Notes: generated by a model from the letters alone, not told the origin. Positions 35,660 through 47,144 are shown, counted from the stretch's first letter. The stretch is 64,000 bases of DNA from UBA6168 sp041392505 (GCA_041392505.1 JAWKLX010000012.1:124001-188000), one strand, 5' to 3'. Numbers and translations: made by a program.

Positions 35660-37816
35660 TTAACCTTCAATCAATTCCATATCAATTTGCCGTCTGGCCA
35701 AATCCGTCCTCAAAATTTTTACTTTAACGGTATCCCCCATTTTGATTAATCGGTCTGTTCTTTTTCCACGTGCAAATAATCGGCTTTCGTCAATATCGTA
35801 CGGTTCACTCAACATGTCAAATCCAACCATGCCTTCACATTTACTGGAAATTAATTCCACAAAAAAACCTCTGTCGATCATTCCAGAAACTAATCCCTCA
35901 AACACTTCTCCAACATGTTTTTCCATGAACTCAACTTGCTTGTATTTAATGCTTTCCCGCTCTGCACTCATGGCATTTCTTTCTTGCTTAGAAATATGAC
36001 GGCACATTTCTTCCAATTCCGCTTTGTCCACTCTCCATTCATCTTTACCAAGATTTTTTTCCAAAATCCGATGTGCCAAAACATCTGAATAGCGGCGGAT
36101 GGGAGAGGTGAAATGCGAATAATAATCGAACGCCAAACCATAGTGACCAATATTATTGGCAGAATATTCCGCTTTGGCCATCGTCCTGACGGCCAATGGT
36201 TGCAAAAGGTGGAGCGCAGGTTCTTTTTCCGCTTCTTTGACCAACCGGTTAAAGGAATCTGCAATGGCTCTTGGGGAGCCAATTTTCATTTCAAACCCAA
36301 GTTCTTTTGCGAATCGTGCCAACTCGGCCACTTTATCTGGATTGGGATAATCATGAACCCTGTAAATAAAAGGGATTTCGGATTTGCCTTCGGCTTTCTT
36401 ATTGATAAAGGTTGCGACTTCCCGGTTGGCCAAGAGCATATATTCTTCGATTAGCATGTGGGCATCTTTACGTTCCTTCACATACACTTCAACTGGAACC
36501 CCATCCTCATCCAAGCGGAAACGAACCTCTTCCATGTCAAAATCAACAGCCCCATTTTTGAAACGGGCCTTCCGCATTTTCTTGGCTATTTTATTAATAA
36601 GTTTTAATTCTTCCGCATAATCGCCCTGCCCTTTATCCATAATTTCCTGTGCTTCTTCATAAGCAAAACGGCGGTTTGAGTGAATAATAGCTTTGCCAAA
36701 CCAGCGGTTGACGACTTTGTGTTTTTCATCAAATTCAAAGGTGGCTGAAAAGGTCAAACGGTCTTCGAGTGGCCTTAGTGAACAGAGGTTGTTTGACAAC
36801 CGCTCTGGCAACATGGGCAGCACCCGGTCTACCAAATAAACCGAAGTGGAACGCTTGTAGGCTTCTTTGTCAAGAGCAGAACCAGGCTTTATGAAATGAG
36901 TAACATCAGCGATGTGAACGCCAATTTCCAAATGGCCATTTTCCAGAAATTCGATCGAAATGGCATCGTCAAAATCCTTTGCATCTATGGGGTCGATCGT
37001 AAAAGTGTTGACATTCCTGAAATCTCGCCGCTTTGCAATTTCCGCCACTGTAATTTCTGCGGGATAGCTTTCCGCCTCTGCAATTGTTGCTTCGTCGTGG
37101 GTCAAATTAAATCCGGCATTGATTAGGATCGTATTCATTTCCAGATCACTGCCTTCTGCACCCAGTACTGCGGTGACTTTTCCTTTTGCGCGTGCCCCTC
37201 TTTTTAAAGGCCATTTAGTTACCTGAACGACAACCCTGTCGCCATCTTCTGCCCCCTTGAGGTCATCCAATTCAACAAATACTTCAACGTTGACATCCAC
37301 TCTTGACGGGATGACGTAAGCGTTTAATTTGTGGATGTACAACGTGCCAACAAAATTTTCAGAAGCACGCTCTAACACTCTAACCACCTCGCCTTCTGGC
37401 TTTCTGCGCCCTCTTGGTACCCAATATTTTATTTCTACCAAGTCACCGTTCATCGCAGTTCCCATATTGTTGGCAGAGACGAAAATGTCATCTTCCCTTC
37501 CTTCTATTTCAATGTAAGCGGCGCCTGTGCGAGTACTATCGACCGTCCCTTTTGCGGTGCCTCTTTGCCCGGAAGAATGACGTTGCCCCATTGCCTTGTA
37601 TTTGTGATCACCTAAATCGGCAATTTTATTTTTTTCAACTAAAAATTGGAGAGCATCGACAATTGAGTCTCTTGAGTTTTGGATTTTTAGTTGCTTATAA
37701 ATCTGTTTTGGGTTGTAAACTTTTGTCGCATTTTTTGTCAATAAAAAATAAATGCTTTTTTGCAATTGCGCTTGTGTCAATTTTCTGGTTGGGGTTTTAA
37801 ATTTTTTCTTTTTCAT
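35660..37816 (-). CDS. rnr: Ribonuclease R
   Basis: This is a 718-residue 3'-5' exoribonuclease that degrades structured RNA. Domains in order are an N-terminal helix-turn-helix-like segment (residues ~15-75), cold-shock OB domains (~80-230), the RNB catalytic domain (~270-590, with FRNVNTFTIDPIDAKDFDDA carrying the magnesium aspartates and SPIRRYSDVLAHR), and a C-terminal S1 domain (~640-718). The length is typical for Bacteroidota RNase R. It is monocistronic as far as seen. Confidence 0.96.
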   Translation of the reverse strand: MKKKKFKTPTRKLTQAQLQKSIYFLLTKNATKVYNPKQIYKQLKIQNSRDSIVDALQFLVEKNKIADLGDHKYKAMGQRHSSGQRGTAKGTVDSTRTGAAYIEIEGREDDIFVSANNMGTAMNGDLVEIKYWVPRGRRKPEGEVVRVLERASENFVGTLYIHKLNAYVIPSRVDVNVEVFVELDDLKGAEDGDRVVVQVTKWPLKRGARAKGKVTAVLGAEGSDLEMNTILINAGFNLTHDEATIAEAESYPAEITVAEIAKRRDFRNVNTFTIDPIDAKDFDDAISIEFLENGHLEIGVHIADVTHFIKPGSALDKEAYKRSTSVYLVDRVLPMLPERLSNNLCSLRPLEDRLTFSATFEFDEKHKVVNRWFGKAIIHSNRRFAYEEAQEIMDKGQGDYAEELKLINKIAKKMRKARFKNGAVDFDMEEVRFRLDEDGVPVEVYVKERKDAHMLIEEYMLLANREVATFINKKAEGKSEIPFIYRVHDYPNPDKVAELARFAKELGFEMKIGSPRAIADSFNRLVKEAEKEPALHLLQPLAVRTMAKAEYSANNIGHYGLAFDYYSHFTSPIRRYSDVLAHRILEKNLGKDEWRVDKAELEEMCRHISKQERNAMSAERESIKYKQVEFMEKHVGEVFEGLVSGMIDRGFFVELISSKCEGMVGFDMLSEPYDIDESRLFARGKRTDRLIKMGDTVKVKILRTDLARRQIDMELIEG

Positions 37817-38069
37817 TAATTTGAATAATTGTTGATTGCTGATAGCCTATAGCTACTTGGCAGCAATTTGTAAGTTGGTTTGTAATGAAATAAAGGTTGA
37901 AAGCTAAAATTGTTATTTGTTGTTAAGTTTATTCGGATTTTCATACGGTAGGCAAGACAGTGGCAAGCGATAGACGAAGCGAAAATACAACCTCTAAACG
38001 GACACCACTTCCAAAAAGTTCAAAAACCAATTTTACTTTTTGAAAAATAAAATTTCTGCTTTCGTCCAC

Positions 38070-39804
38070 TTAAAAACCCTCTGCGTGGTCGTCCTCATTT
38101 CGAGGGTCGCCCACACCGTGCAATTGACCGTTTGGCAATACTTGAACTGCCTTAATCAGGGCCATTCTTTCCACCCCTTTTAAATGGTGGCCTATGTCCC
38201 ATAACTTTTTTCTTTCAACGGTATCGATAGCCGTTGGTTCAACTTTTATTTCATCTGGAAGCCACTGGTGATGAAACCTTGGGGCCGCTACTGCTTGGTC
38301 TAAAGGCATATCGTATTCAATGACATTCAGAATAGTTTGTAGCACCGCAGTAATAATCGTAGATCCGCCGGGGGCCCCAACTACCAAGAACAATTGTCCA
38401 TCCTTAGTTACAATGGTTGGTGTCATCGAGCTCAACATCCGCTTGCCTGGTTCGATGGCATTTGCCTCGGCTCCAATTAAACCAAAATAATTGGGAACGC
38501 CGGGCTTGGCGCTAAAATCGTCCATTTCGTCATTGAGGAAAAAACCTGCTCCCGCAACAATGACTTTTGAGCCATAATTCAAATTCAAAGTTGTGGTGAC
38601 GGACACCGCATTTCCTTCGCCATCGACTATGGACGTGTGGGTTGTTTCAAAACTTTCCACTTGTTTAAAACTTTGCGTACTGATCGCGTCACTTTTAGTC
38701 GCTTTATTTTCTTGAAAATCAGCCATTCGCTGCATCAGATAATCTTCCGCTAACAGAGAATCAATTGGGACCGGATAAAAATCGCTATCGCCCATGTATT
38801 CGGAACGGTCGGCATAAACCCGCCTTTCGGCTTCTACAATCAAGTGGACTGATTTGGCGGTTTGAAATCCATATTCTTTGATAGAATAAGGTTCAATCAT
38901 GCCCAAGATTTGGGAAAGAGCCACGCCCCCACTCGACGAAGGTGGCATTGTTATTATTCTGAAATTTTTGTGCTTGGTAATGATTGGTTCTCGCCATACC
39001 GCTCGATAATTTTTCAAATCTTCAAGGCTAATTAATCCCCCACCTCGCTTCATTTCCGCAACAATCAAATCGGCGGTTTCTCCTTCATAAAACCCTTTTG
39101 CCCCTTGATCGCTGATCCTTTGTAGGGTGGCCGCTAAATCTTTCTGAACCAATAGGTCGCCCATTTTCCACTCATCTAATTTTACAAATGGGGCTGCGTT
39201 TATATTGTGTTTTTCAAATTGTTCCTTAAAGCCATTCAAGCGGTTTGCCTCGCTGGTAGTAATTTTAAAACCTTCGCTTGCCAAACGGATAGCTGGGGCC
39301 AACAACTGGGGCCAATTTTTTAGTTTACTGTATTTATTAAAGGCCGCTTCCATGCCTGCAACGGTCCCAGGTACACCTACCGATAAATGCCCTTCTTTAC
39401 TCAACTGCTCAATGACTGCACCCGTGCTATCAAGATACATATCACGATGGGCTTGAGAAGGCGCTTGTTCCCGGTAATCCAATGCATCTGACTGGCCGTC
39501 GGCCAATCGAACGACCATAAACCCTCCCCCACCTATATTTCCCGCTCGTGGGTAAACTACTGCCAAGGCAAATTGAGAGGCTATAGCCACATCAATTGCA
39601 TTGCCGCCCGCCCGCAAAATTTCAACTCCCACTTTGGCCGCCAAAGGGTGTTCGGCAACCACCATACAAGTGTCCTCTATTTGACTTTGGACAATCGTAT
39701 ATGGAGGTTGGGCTGTTCGGTTCGACAGCTGACAAATATTACAAATATTGAAAATATCAGAAAAATATACTTCGTTCCAATTTGGTATAGTACTTGTTAA
39801 ACAT
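38070..39804 (-). pseudogene. ggt: Gamma-glutamyltransferase lipoprotein, two frameshifts near the N-terminus
   Basis: GGT cleaves and transfers the gamma-glutamyl group of glutathione and related peptides in the periplasm. The 531-residue ORF from an internal ATG (39665) contains the autoprocessing site TTHTSIVDGEGNAVSVTTTLN, whose Thr becomes the nucleophile, and PPSSSGGVALSQ. Upstream, two further frames supply the true start: ATG at 39804 (MFNKYYTKLERSIFF), a missing base at the A-run 39761-39765, a lipoprotein signal IFLIFSIFVIFVSC, and a second missing base near 39703-39713 joining PPYTIVQSQIEDTC to the main ORF. The restored length of ~578 residues is normal for the family. The gene is probably intact in the organism. 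Confidence 0.87.
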
Positions 39805-39995
39805 ATGAAAGATTTTTAATTTAAAAAGAATTCTAAAGTGTTTGCCAAGTTATTTTGAGGGTCTTTTTTAAGCATTATCCCCTCGCATTATGAAACACAT
39901 TTTTACACATAGGCAGGCACATTTTATTAAAATCAAAAGCGCCTAAAATTCCTATAATATAAAGTTTGGTTAATTATTTTCATGGTTATGTTGTC

Positions 39996-40024
39996 GTGCC
40001 ATCATTGTGATGGCACTTTTTTTA
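39996..40024 (+). terminator. Orphan intrinsic terminator
   Basis: Perfect 9-bp stem gtgccatca / tgatggcac, a 3-nt loop (40005-40007) and an 8-nt T-tract. No plus-strand gene precedes it for over 4 kb, so it must end an unannotated transcript or be a leftover. Confidence 0.75.
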
Positions 40025-40059
40025 TTTTAACCAATCCTTCCCGTTTCTTTTCACTCTAT

Positions 40060-40067
40060 TACATTTG
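40060..40067 (+). promoter_or_regulatory. Candidate -7 element of purB
   Basis: TACATTTG fits TAnnTTTG, 73 nt upstream of the purB ATG. No matching -33 TTG. Confidence 0.35.
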
Positions 40068-40140
40068 CACTTCTTTTTTAAAATGCAATTCGCTGTAGGT
40101 CATTCCTGATTGTTCATAGCCAACTGCCAATCCACCATTC

Positions 40141-41483
40141 ATGCTAACCGCTATTTCCCCTATTGACGGCAGATACGCCAGCAAAACAAAGGAACTTTCT
40201 GCTTATTTTTCTGAATTCGCCTTAATTAAATACCGGGTACTCGTGGAAGTGAAGTATTTCCGGGGCGCTTTGCGAACTGCCGTTGCCGCAACTGTCAGAT
40301 TTCGACGCAGCTATTTTAGATCAACTTGACTTAATAGTTGAGCAATTTTTGGAATCTGATGCACAGCATAAATCAAGGAGACGGAAAAAGTTACCAACCA
40401 CGATGTAAAAGCCGTTGAATATTTTCTAAAGAAAAATTTGACGAGTTAAATATTTCCGAATACAAAGAATTCATCCACTTCGGTCTTACCTCGCAGGACA
40501 TCAACAATACGGCTACGCCCATGCTTAACGCTTTTGGACGCCATTGAGTCGGTGTATTTGCCATTGTTTGTGGAAATGACTGATTTTTTGAAATCATTGG
40601 CGGAGGAATGGAAGGACATTCCAATGCTCGCCCGAACCCACGGGCAGCCTGCCTCCCCCACCCGTTTGGGTAAAGAGTTTGAAGTTTTTGTGGAACGACT
40701 GGAAGTGCAGGTGGAGCAGCTGAAAGCCATCCCCGCCAGTGCTAAATTTGGTGGTGCCACCGGAAACCTGAACGCCCATCAGGTCGCCTATCCAGACATT
40801 GACTGGCGTACTTTTGCCAATCATTTTGTGAACGAGTACCTCGGTCTGGAGCGCTCGCAAGTAACTACTCAAATTGAGCATTACGACAACCTCGCTGCCA
40901 CGTTCCATGCGCTCAGTCGAATCAATACGATTCTGCTTGACCTTTCAAGGGATATTTGGACTTACATTTCCATGGATTATTTTAAACAAAAAACCATTAA
41001 AGGGGAAATTGGGTCTTCAGCTATGCCACACAAGGTAAACCCAATTGACTTCGAAAATGCAGAGAGCAACCTTGGTCTTGCCAATGCTTTGTTCCATCAT
41101 TTAGCCGCCAAACTGCCCATCTCGAGATTGCAGAGGAATGCAATTGACAGTACCGTTTTGCCAGAAATATTGGTGTCCCCTTCGGGCACACCATCATCGC
41201 ATTTAAATCCATCCAAAAAGGAGGGTTAAGCAAGTTGTTGTTGAACCCAACTAAACTGAATGAGGATTTAGAAAATAACTGGATGGTAGTTGCAGAGGCC
41301 ATTCAGAATATTCTGAGGAGGGAAAATTATCCAAAACCTTACGAAGCATTATTGGATTTAACCCGTGGAAAAGCGTCGGTCACGAAAGCAGACATCCACC
41401 AATTTATCGATGGATTGGCAGTAGGAGAGAAAATAAAATTGGAACTGAAGAAAATTACCCCGCAAAATTATGTTGGGATTTAA
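40141..41483 (+). pseudogene. purB: Adenylosuccinate lyase, five frameshifts
   Basis: PurB acts twice in purine synthesis (SAICAR cleavage and AMP formation). The start MLTAISPIDGRYASKT, HFGLTSQDINNTA, ARTHGQPASPTRLGKE, and the signature GSSAMPHKVNP are all present but scattered over three frames. The shifts are an extra G at 40262-40265, missing A near 40370, missing A near 40428-40430, extra T at 40532-40535, and a missing base near 41160. Undoing them yields 448 codons, the usual length. One segment reads RLQRNAIDSTV where RLQRDLTDSTV is expected, so substitutions may be present too. The 3' end overlaps the TolC gene by 4 bp. Probably sequence error, but true decay is not excluded. Confidence 0.88.
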
Positions 41484-42811
41484 CGGACCAGGTCACCTTT
41501 GAGGCGCATCAGTTCGGTCTCGGCAACTTTAGCATTATATCGCGCCGCAATCAAACGGTTATAGGCATCCTCCAAACTGCGCTGTGCCTCCCTCAATTCC
41601 AGGTATGTGGAGACACCCTGACGAAAACGCTCCAAAGCGATGGCTACATTTTCTTTGGCCAGTTCGATGTTCTCATCTTCTAAGCCCAGCGCCTGTTTTT
41701 GGTACTGATAATCCCGGAAAGCATTTCTGATGTCGGTACTGATCGCATTTCGCTGGTCGTCATAGGCCAACCTCCAATACTCAATATTTAATTCAGCCTG
41801 TGCCATATTTCGTTTTACGATGTAATTGTTCAAAATAGGCACATTGGCCGTTAGGCCGAAATTGAATCCGTTGTTCCGGCTATTGAGCGGCTGGAATGGA
41901 TTAACCACGGTTTTATTACTGTTATTGGAAAAATTATAGGCTGAATTAAAGGTAATAGTTGGGTAACGATCAGCTTTAAATTCCCTTAAAGTAAGTTGGG
42001 AAATGCCGATGTTCCGTTGGGCCAACAGCAAAGTTGGGTTGGTACTGGCAAAACTATTTTCAATGTTCTGTAAATCTAAATCTGTCCTGAAAGGTATTTC
42101 TTCAATGACGTCATATTCTTCCGGTAACTGCCTTCCCGCCAACAAATTAAGTTGCTCTTTCAGTTGTTCGATGAGCGTTTGTTGTTCCAATTGACGGGCC
42201 TTTTGGGCATTGAGGTCAACTTTAGCTTGCAGCAATTCAGGCTTGCTACCAAGCCCGGTTGACAACTTCCGGTCGGCTACTTTTACCCGTTCTTCATTGA
42301 TAGCCATTTGTTCTTCGATGGCTTTTAATTGCTGCTTTTGACGGGCAATATTGAAATAAATGGTGGTTACTTCAGCAATGGTATTAACAACCTGCGCTTT
42401 TATTTGCAGCTCACCCAACTTCCACATTTCCCCAATTTTTTCTTTGGTAATAAACATGCGTTTCCCGTCAAACAAGGTCCAATTTAGATTGAGGGAAGCC
42501 CCAAAATTACTGGACTGGACATTGTTTGGCCCACGGGTTGTGCCGTCCGAAAATTCCTGTTTTTGGTTGTTGTTGTTCCAAGTATTACCGATCGTAGCGT
42601 TGAGTTGTGGAAGGAAAGCACCTTTTGAAAAATCCATATCAATCGCTCCCGAAATCGAATCGTTTTTCGCCAATTGGATGCCATAATTGTGTTCGAGAGC
42701 CGTTGCAATCGCCTGTTCAGGGGTCAGTAGGGTTTGAGAAAAAGAGCATGTTACAAAGCACGCAAAAACAAGAATGGATAGGATTTTATTGATTTTCATC
42801 TTACTCATCAT
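41480..42811 (-). CDS. TolC-family outer-membrane efflux protein
   Basis: This is a 443-residue outer membrane factor with a signal peptide (hydrophobic residues 8-22, ending CSFSQ; an ATG at 42799 is an equally good start). It has long alpha-helical segments rich in Ala/Gln/Leu (ITEVTTIYFNIARQKQQLKAIEEQMAINEERVKV type heptads) and two internal OEP repeats, as in TolC-like exit ducts. It is the last gene of the MFP-RND-TolC operon and lies 8 bp after the RND gene. Confidence 0.93.
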   Translation of the reverse strand: MMSKMKINKILSILVFACFVTCSFSQTLLTPEQAIATALEHNYGIQLAKNDSISGAIDMDFSKGAFLPQLNATIGNTWNNNNQKQEFSDGTTRGPNNVQSSNFGASLNLNWTLFDGKRMFITKEKIGEMWKLGELQIKAQVVNTIAEVTTIYFNIARQKQQLKAIEEQMAINEERVKVADRKLSTGLGSKPELLQAKVDLNAQKARQLEQQTLIEQLKEQLNLLAGRQLPEEYDVIEEIPFRTDLDLQNIENSFASTNPTLLLAQRNIGISQLTLREFKADRYPTITFNSAYNFSNNSNKTVVNPFQPLNSRNNGFNFGLTANVPILNNYIVKRNMAQAELNIEYWRLAYDDQRNAISTDIRNAFRDYQYQKQALGLEDENIELAKENVAIALERFRQGVSTYLELREAQRSLEDAYNRLIAARYNAKVAETELMRLKGDLVR

Positions 42812-42819
42812 TTATTGAT

Positions 42820-45800
42820 TTAATCAGCTTCCACTAAGACCTTTTCCTTTTGTACCAACTCCTCAAATTTTACCTTATCCTTTCTGCTTGATAAATAGGA
42901 GTACACTGCTGGCACAACAAACAATGTCAAAATCAGGGAAAACATGATGCCTCCAACGATTACGATCCCCAATGGAATACGGCTTGTGGCTGCTGCTCCC
43001 AAAGACAAGGCAATCGGTAAAGCGCCCAAAGACATCGCTAAACTGGTCATTAAAATGGGCCGCATCCGGGCACTGGCAGCTTCAATGATGGCTTCCCTTT
43101 TTGGTATGCCGGCCCTTCGTTTTTGATTGGCAAATTCAACTATAAGTATCCCATTTTTTGTTACCAAACCAATTAAGACGATCATCCCGATTTGAGAAAA
43201 GATATTTAAGGTGTGGCCAAATAAATACAGTGATAAAACAGCTCCAGCAATCGCCAATGGCACGGTCACCATGATAGTGATGGGATCAATGAAACTTTCG
43301 AACTGAGCCGCCAAAACCAAAAATATCAGTAGCAATGCCAGTAAGAAGGCAAAATTGGTATTGCCGGTACTTTCTGCATAATCTCGGGAAGAACCTGTCA
43401 AGGCGGTGGTCCAGGTTTCGTCGAGGAGTTCGGAAGAAAGCTTGTCAAGTTCTTGAGCCTATCAGCAATAGTATATCCTGGAGCAAGGTTGGAGGAAATA
43501 GTGGCCGATTTATAGCGGTCATAATGGTAGATCACAGGAGGGGTAGTTTTTTCCTCAATTTTTACCAAGTTGTCGAGTGCGATGATGTCGCCCATGTTGT
43601 TGCGCACATAAATGTTTTTCAAGTCCGTTGGGTCATCCCGGTTGCTGCGTTCAACTTGCGCTAAAACCTGATATTGTTTGCCTTCCCGCATAAAATACCC
43701 CATACGGCGGTTGCTCATTGACAACTGAAGAGTTTCGGAAATATCGCCAACACTGACGCCCATTTGGGTGGCTTTCAAGCGATCAATCTCGATACGGAGT
43801 TCAGGTTTGTTAAACTTCACGTCAGAATCCACTCCTTGAAAAATCGGGCTCTCTTCCATCCGTTCGAGGAAGGTGGGCAACACGGCCCTTATTTTTTCAA
43901 AATCATTGTTTTGAATAACAAACCCTATTGGCTGAGATCGGCGGCTTCCGCCTGAAATGGTCGGCTCTTGGGTAGCGAACGCCCTACCCTCGGAAAACTG
44001 CCCGATGTGCTTATTGACCATGTCGACAATTTGGAATTGTGACCGATCACGGGTTTCCGGCGGTGACAACATGACCCGCATGTAGCCTGTATTGGCACTA
44101 CCTGAACCAGTAAAACCAGGCGCTGTTAAGGCAATGATGACCTCCTTTTCCGGAACGGAATCAAGCATAAACTGCGAGAGCTTATCCATATAATTGTCCA
44201 TCGCATCGTAAGATGTCCCTTCTGGAGCTGAGATCATCAACCGAAATTGGCTGCGATCTTCCAACGGGGCCAATTCTGATTGCAATTGATTTCCCACAAA
44301 ATAAATGGTAGCAAAACAAGCAGCAACGATGGGCAAGGACAGCCACCTCACTCGCATAAATTTGGTAAGCAAAAAATGGTAGCCATTTTCCATACCCCGA
44401 AAAAATGGTTCAGTCACCCTGTAAAACCACCCGTGTTTATGTTCGCTCCGACTCAATTTTACGGTCAAAACGGGTGTCAAGGTCAGCGATACAAACGAGG
44501 AAATGAGCACCGCTCCAGCGAGGACTATCCCAAATTCACGGAACAACCTGCCGACAAACCCTTCCAAAAAAATGATGGGTAAAAAGATGACCGCAATAGC
44601 AATGGACGTAGCGATGACCGCAAAATAAATCTCCTTCGAGCCTTCCAGCGCCGCCCGCCACTTATTCATACCCTGCTCTATTTTTTTATAAATATTTTCC
44701 GTGACGACTATCCCATCATCCACCACCAGACCGGTGGCTAACACAATGGCCAGCAAAGTCAAAATATTGATGGTGAACCCAAAAAGGTACATTATGAAAA
44801 ACGCCCCAGTCAAGGAAACGGGGATGTCAATCAATGGGCGGAAGGCGATGATCACATCCCTGAAAAAAAGATAAATGACGATAACCACGAGTATAATCGC
44901 AATAATCAAGGTCTCTTCCACCTCTTCAATTGACCGTTTGATAAATTTCACGTTGTCATAGCCTACTTTCATGAAAATATCGTCTGGCACATCATTTTTC
45001 AGGTGCTCCATCCTTTTCAAAAATTCATCATAAATCTCGACATAATTGGCTCCCGGCTGTGGAATAACGGCAAGGGCAATCATGGGGATTAAACTTTCCT
45101 TTAAAACGGTCTCCTCGTTTTCCGGGCCAAGCACGGCATCGCCAATGTCTTTTAGCCGGATGTTGGAACCACCGCCACTTCTGATAATTAAGTTTTCAAA
45201 ATCCTCTTCCGTATTCAGCCGGCCAAATGTCCGGATGGTCAGTTCTGTTGCGTTACCCGCAATTTTTCCAGTGGGCAATTCCACATTTTCTTTATTGAGG
45301 GCATTCCGAACGTCCATCGGCGTGATGCCGTAGGCGTTCATTTTGGCAGGATCGAGCCATAGGCGCATGCCGAATTTTTTCTCCCCCCAAATCTGGATGC
45401 CGCTCACACCCGGTATCGTTTCCAACCGTTCAACTAGAACGTTGGTCGCCAGCTCCGTGAGCTCCATTTGGTTCCGGATATTGCTACCCACCGTCATGGC
45501 GACGATAGGCCTGGAACTTGCATCGGATTTGCTCACAACTGGTTGGCCGTCCAAATCGGGAGGCAATGAACGGACCGCCTGAAAAACTTTGTCCCGCACA
45601 TCACTGGCTGCCGCTTCCAAATCTTCGCCTAACTCAAATTCTATCGAAATCCGGCTGGTGCCCTGGCTGCTCGTAGAAGTAATATTTCGAACACCAGCGA
45701 TCCCGTTTACGGCCTTTTCCAAAGGTTCTGTGATTTGTGATTCTATGATGTCGGCATTGGCACCTCCATAACTGGTGTTGACTGAAACGACGGGCGGATC

Positions 45801-45920
45801 GATGGCCGGGTAGTCCCGGACACCAAGGCGAGAAAAGCCCAACACTCCAAACAGTACAATGAGAATGTTCATCACAACTGCGAGGACAGGGCGGCGAAGG
45901 GATAGTTCGGAAATATTCAT
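42820..45920 (-). pseudogene. RND efflux transporter (AcrB/HAE1 type), one frameshift
   Basis: The main ORF begins MNISELSLRRPVLAVVMNIL at 45920 and ends prematurely at 43398. A second ORF (42820-43401) continues it. In the +1 frame ELDKLSSELLDETWTTALTG bridges them, with a missing base near 43453-43457. The restored length is ~1033 residues, usual for AcrB-type pumps. The proton-relay aspartate pair is visible in GLVVDDGIVV (TM4) and the partner Lys in TKNGILIVEF (TM10). It pumps drugs or lipophilic compounds with the adjacent adaptor and TolC protein. Confidence 0.93.
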
Positions 45921-45930
45921 CGGTTCAGTT

Positions 45931-46995
45931 TTAATCAATTTTTGATAATACTAATTCACTGTCCTCCCTAATGGTCAACAGCCCAGTCGTGACCACCGTA
46001 TCACCCTCTTCCAAACCTTCCAAAACTTGGATATATTGCTCGTCCCGGATGCCCGTTTCTACGGTCTGGAAAATGGGTTTTCCATTTCTAAAAATTACAA
46101 CTTCCTTCGTTCGTGCTTTGGGGATGACCGATTGGGTCGGAATGATCAAGGAGCTGTCATTTCCCCCGATCGAGAACTTTACGTTGGCAAACGCACCGGG
46201 AATTAAGGAGGAATTGTTCTGTTGAACTACTGCTCTTACCTTTAAACTTCTGGTATCGGTAGCAATTTCTGCCTCGGTTGCGAGCACTGTCGCTGAATAA
46301 ACTTTATTGGAGCCTGCTATGGAAAATTTCACGCCCCTACCTGCACCAAACAAATCCCCATATTTTTCCGGAACGGTGAAATCTAATTTTAAAGTGTTCA
46401 ATTGCCGGATAGTGGAGAGGACATTGGAAGGGGTGATGTAGGCGCCGGGGCTAATGTTTCGCAAGCCCAATTTCCCTGCATAGGGCGCTCTGATTTCCGT
46501 CTTTGAAATGTCCACTTTGACCAGTTCAATATCCGCCTCGATATTTTTTACCTGCAACTCACTCAGATCGACTTCCTGTTGACTGATGCCTTGAATTTTG
46601 AGGAGTTCTTGTTGGCGCTCAAAAGTCTTTTTGGCAATATTTAATTGTACTTCTAATTTCTTCAATTGCGCCTGCAAATCTTCATCAAAAAGTTTGGCCA
46701 ACACATCCCCTTGCTTTACGACACCCCCTTCCCGGATATTCATTTTAACTAACCGACCAGAAATCTCTGACCGGATTTCCGTCTCCTCGAAGGGCAGTAA
46801 TGTGCCGGGTACCTCCAGCGTTTCAGCGAGTGGTTTTGCACGGACAGTGAAAGCTTCGACTTGAATCGGTTGCTTTTTCCTGGGCCCTGCCATGGCGGCT
46901 GGTTCTTTTTTCTGGTCTGAGCTACAAGAAAAATGAAAAGGAACATTGAGGAAAATAAACAGCCAGATGAAATGGTAGGTGTTGATGTTCTGCAT
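45931..46995 (-). CDS. Efflux RND periplasmic adaptor (membrane fusion protein)
   Basis: This is a 354-residue adaptor with a lipoprotein-type N-terminus (hydrophobic segment ending FHFSC). A biotinyl/lipoyl half (EIRSEISGRLVKMNIREGGVVKQGDVLAKLFDEDL) encloses an alpha-helical hairpin (~105-150), then the beta-barrel and membrane-proximal domains. It bridges the RND pump and TolC protein across the periplasm. It is the first gene of the operon, 10 bp upstream of the pump gene. Confidence 0.94.
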   Translation of the reverse strand: MQNINTYHFIWLFIFLNVPFHFSCSSDQKKEPAAMAGPRKKQPIQVEAFTVRAKPLAETLEVPGTLLPFEETEIRSEISGRLVKMNIREGGVVKQGDVLAKLFDEDLQAQLKKLEVQLNIAKKTFERQQELLKIQGISQQEVDLSELQVKNIEADIELVKVDISKTEIRAPYAGKLGLRNISPGAYITPSNVLSTIRQLNTLKLDFTVPEKYGDLFGAGRGVKFSIAGSNKVYSATVLATEAEIATDTRSLKVRAVVQQNNSSLIPGAFANVKFSIGGNDSSLIIPTQSVIPKARTKEVVIFRNGKPIFQTVETGIRDEQYIQVLEGLEEGDTVVTTGLLTIREDSELVLSKID

Positions 46996-47144
46996 TGATT
47001 GAATTCTAAGAAATAAGCAAGGTTTGACAGGGAATTAACTTATAAACGCCAAGTTAGTTTACTCTCAAAATTATTAATCCAATTTATCAATGAATCTTAG
47101 TGATTTCTCTATTTAATAGAATAAAAGGGGAATATGGAAATGGC

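Larger units (their letters stand above)
39805..40140. other. Intergenic region between divergent ggt and purB
   Basis: This 336-bp gap holds an orphan plus-strand terminator at 39996-40024 and a promoter-like box at 40060-40067. No ORF with coding character is seen. A small RNA ending at the terminator is possible. Confidence 0.5.
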
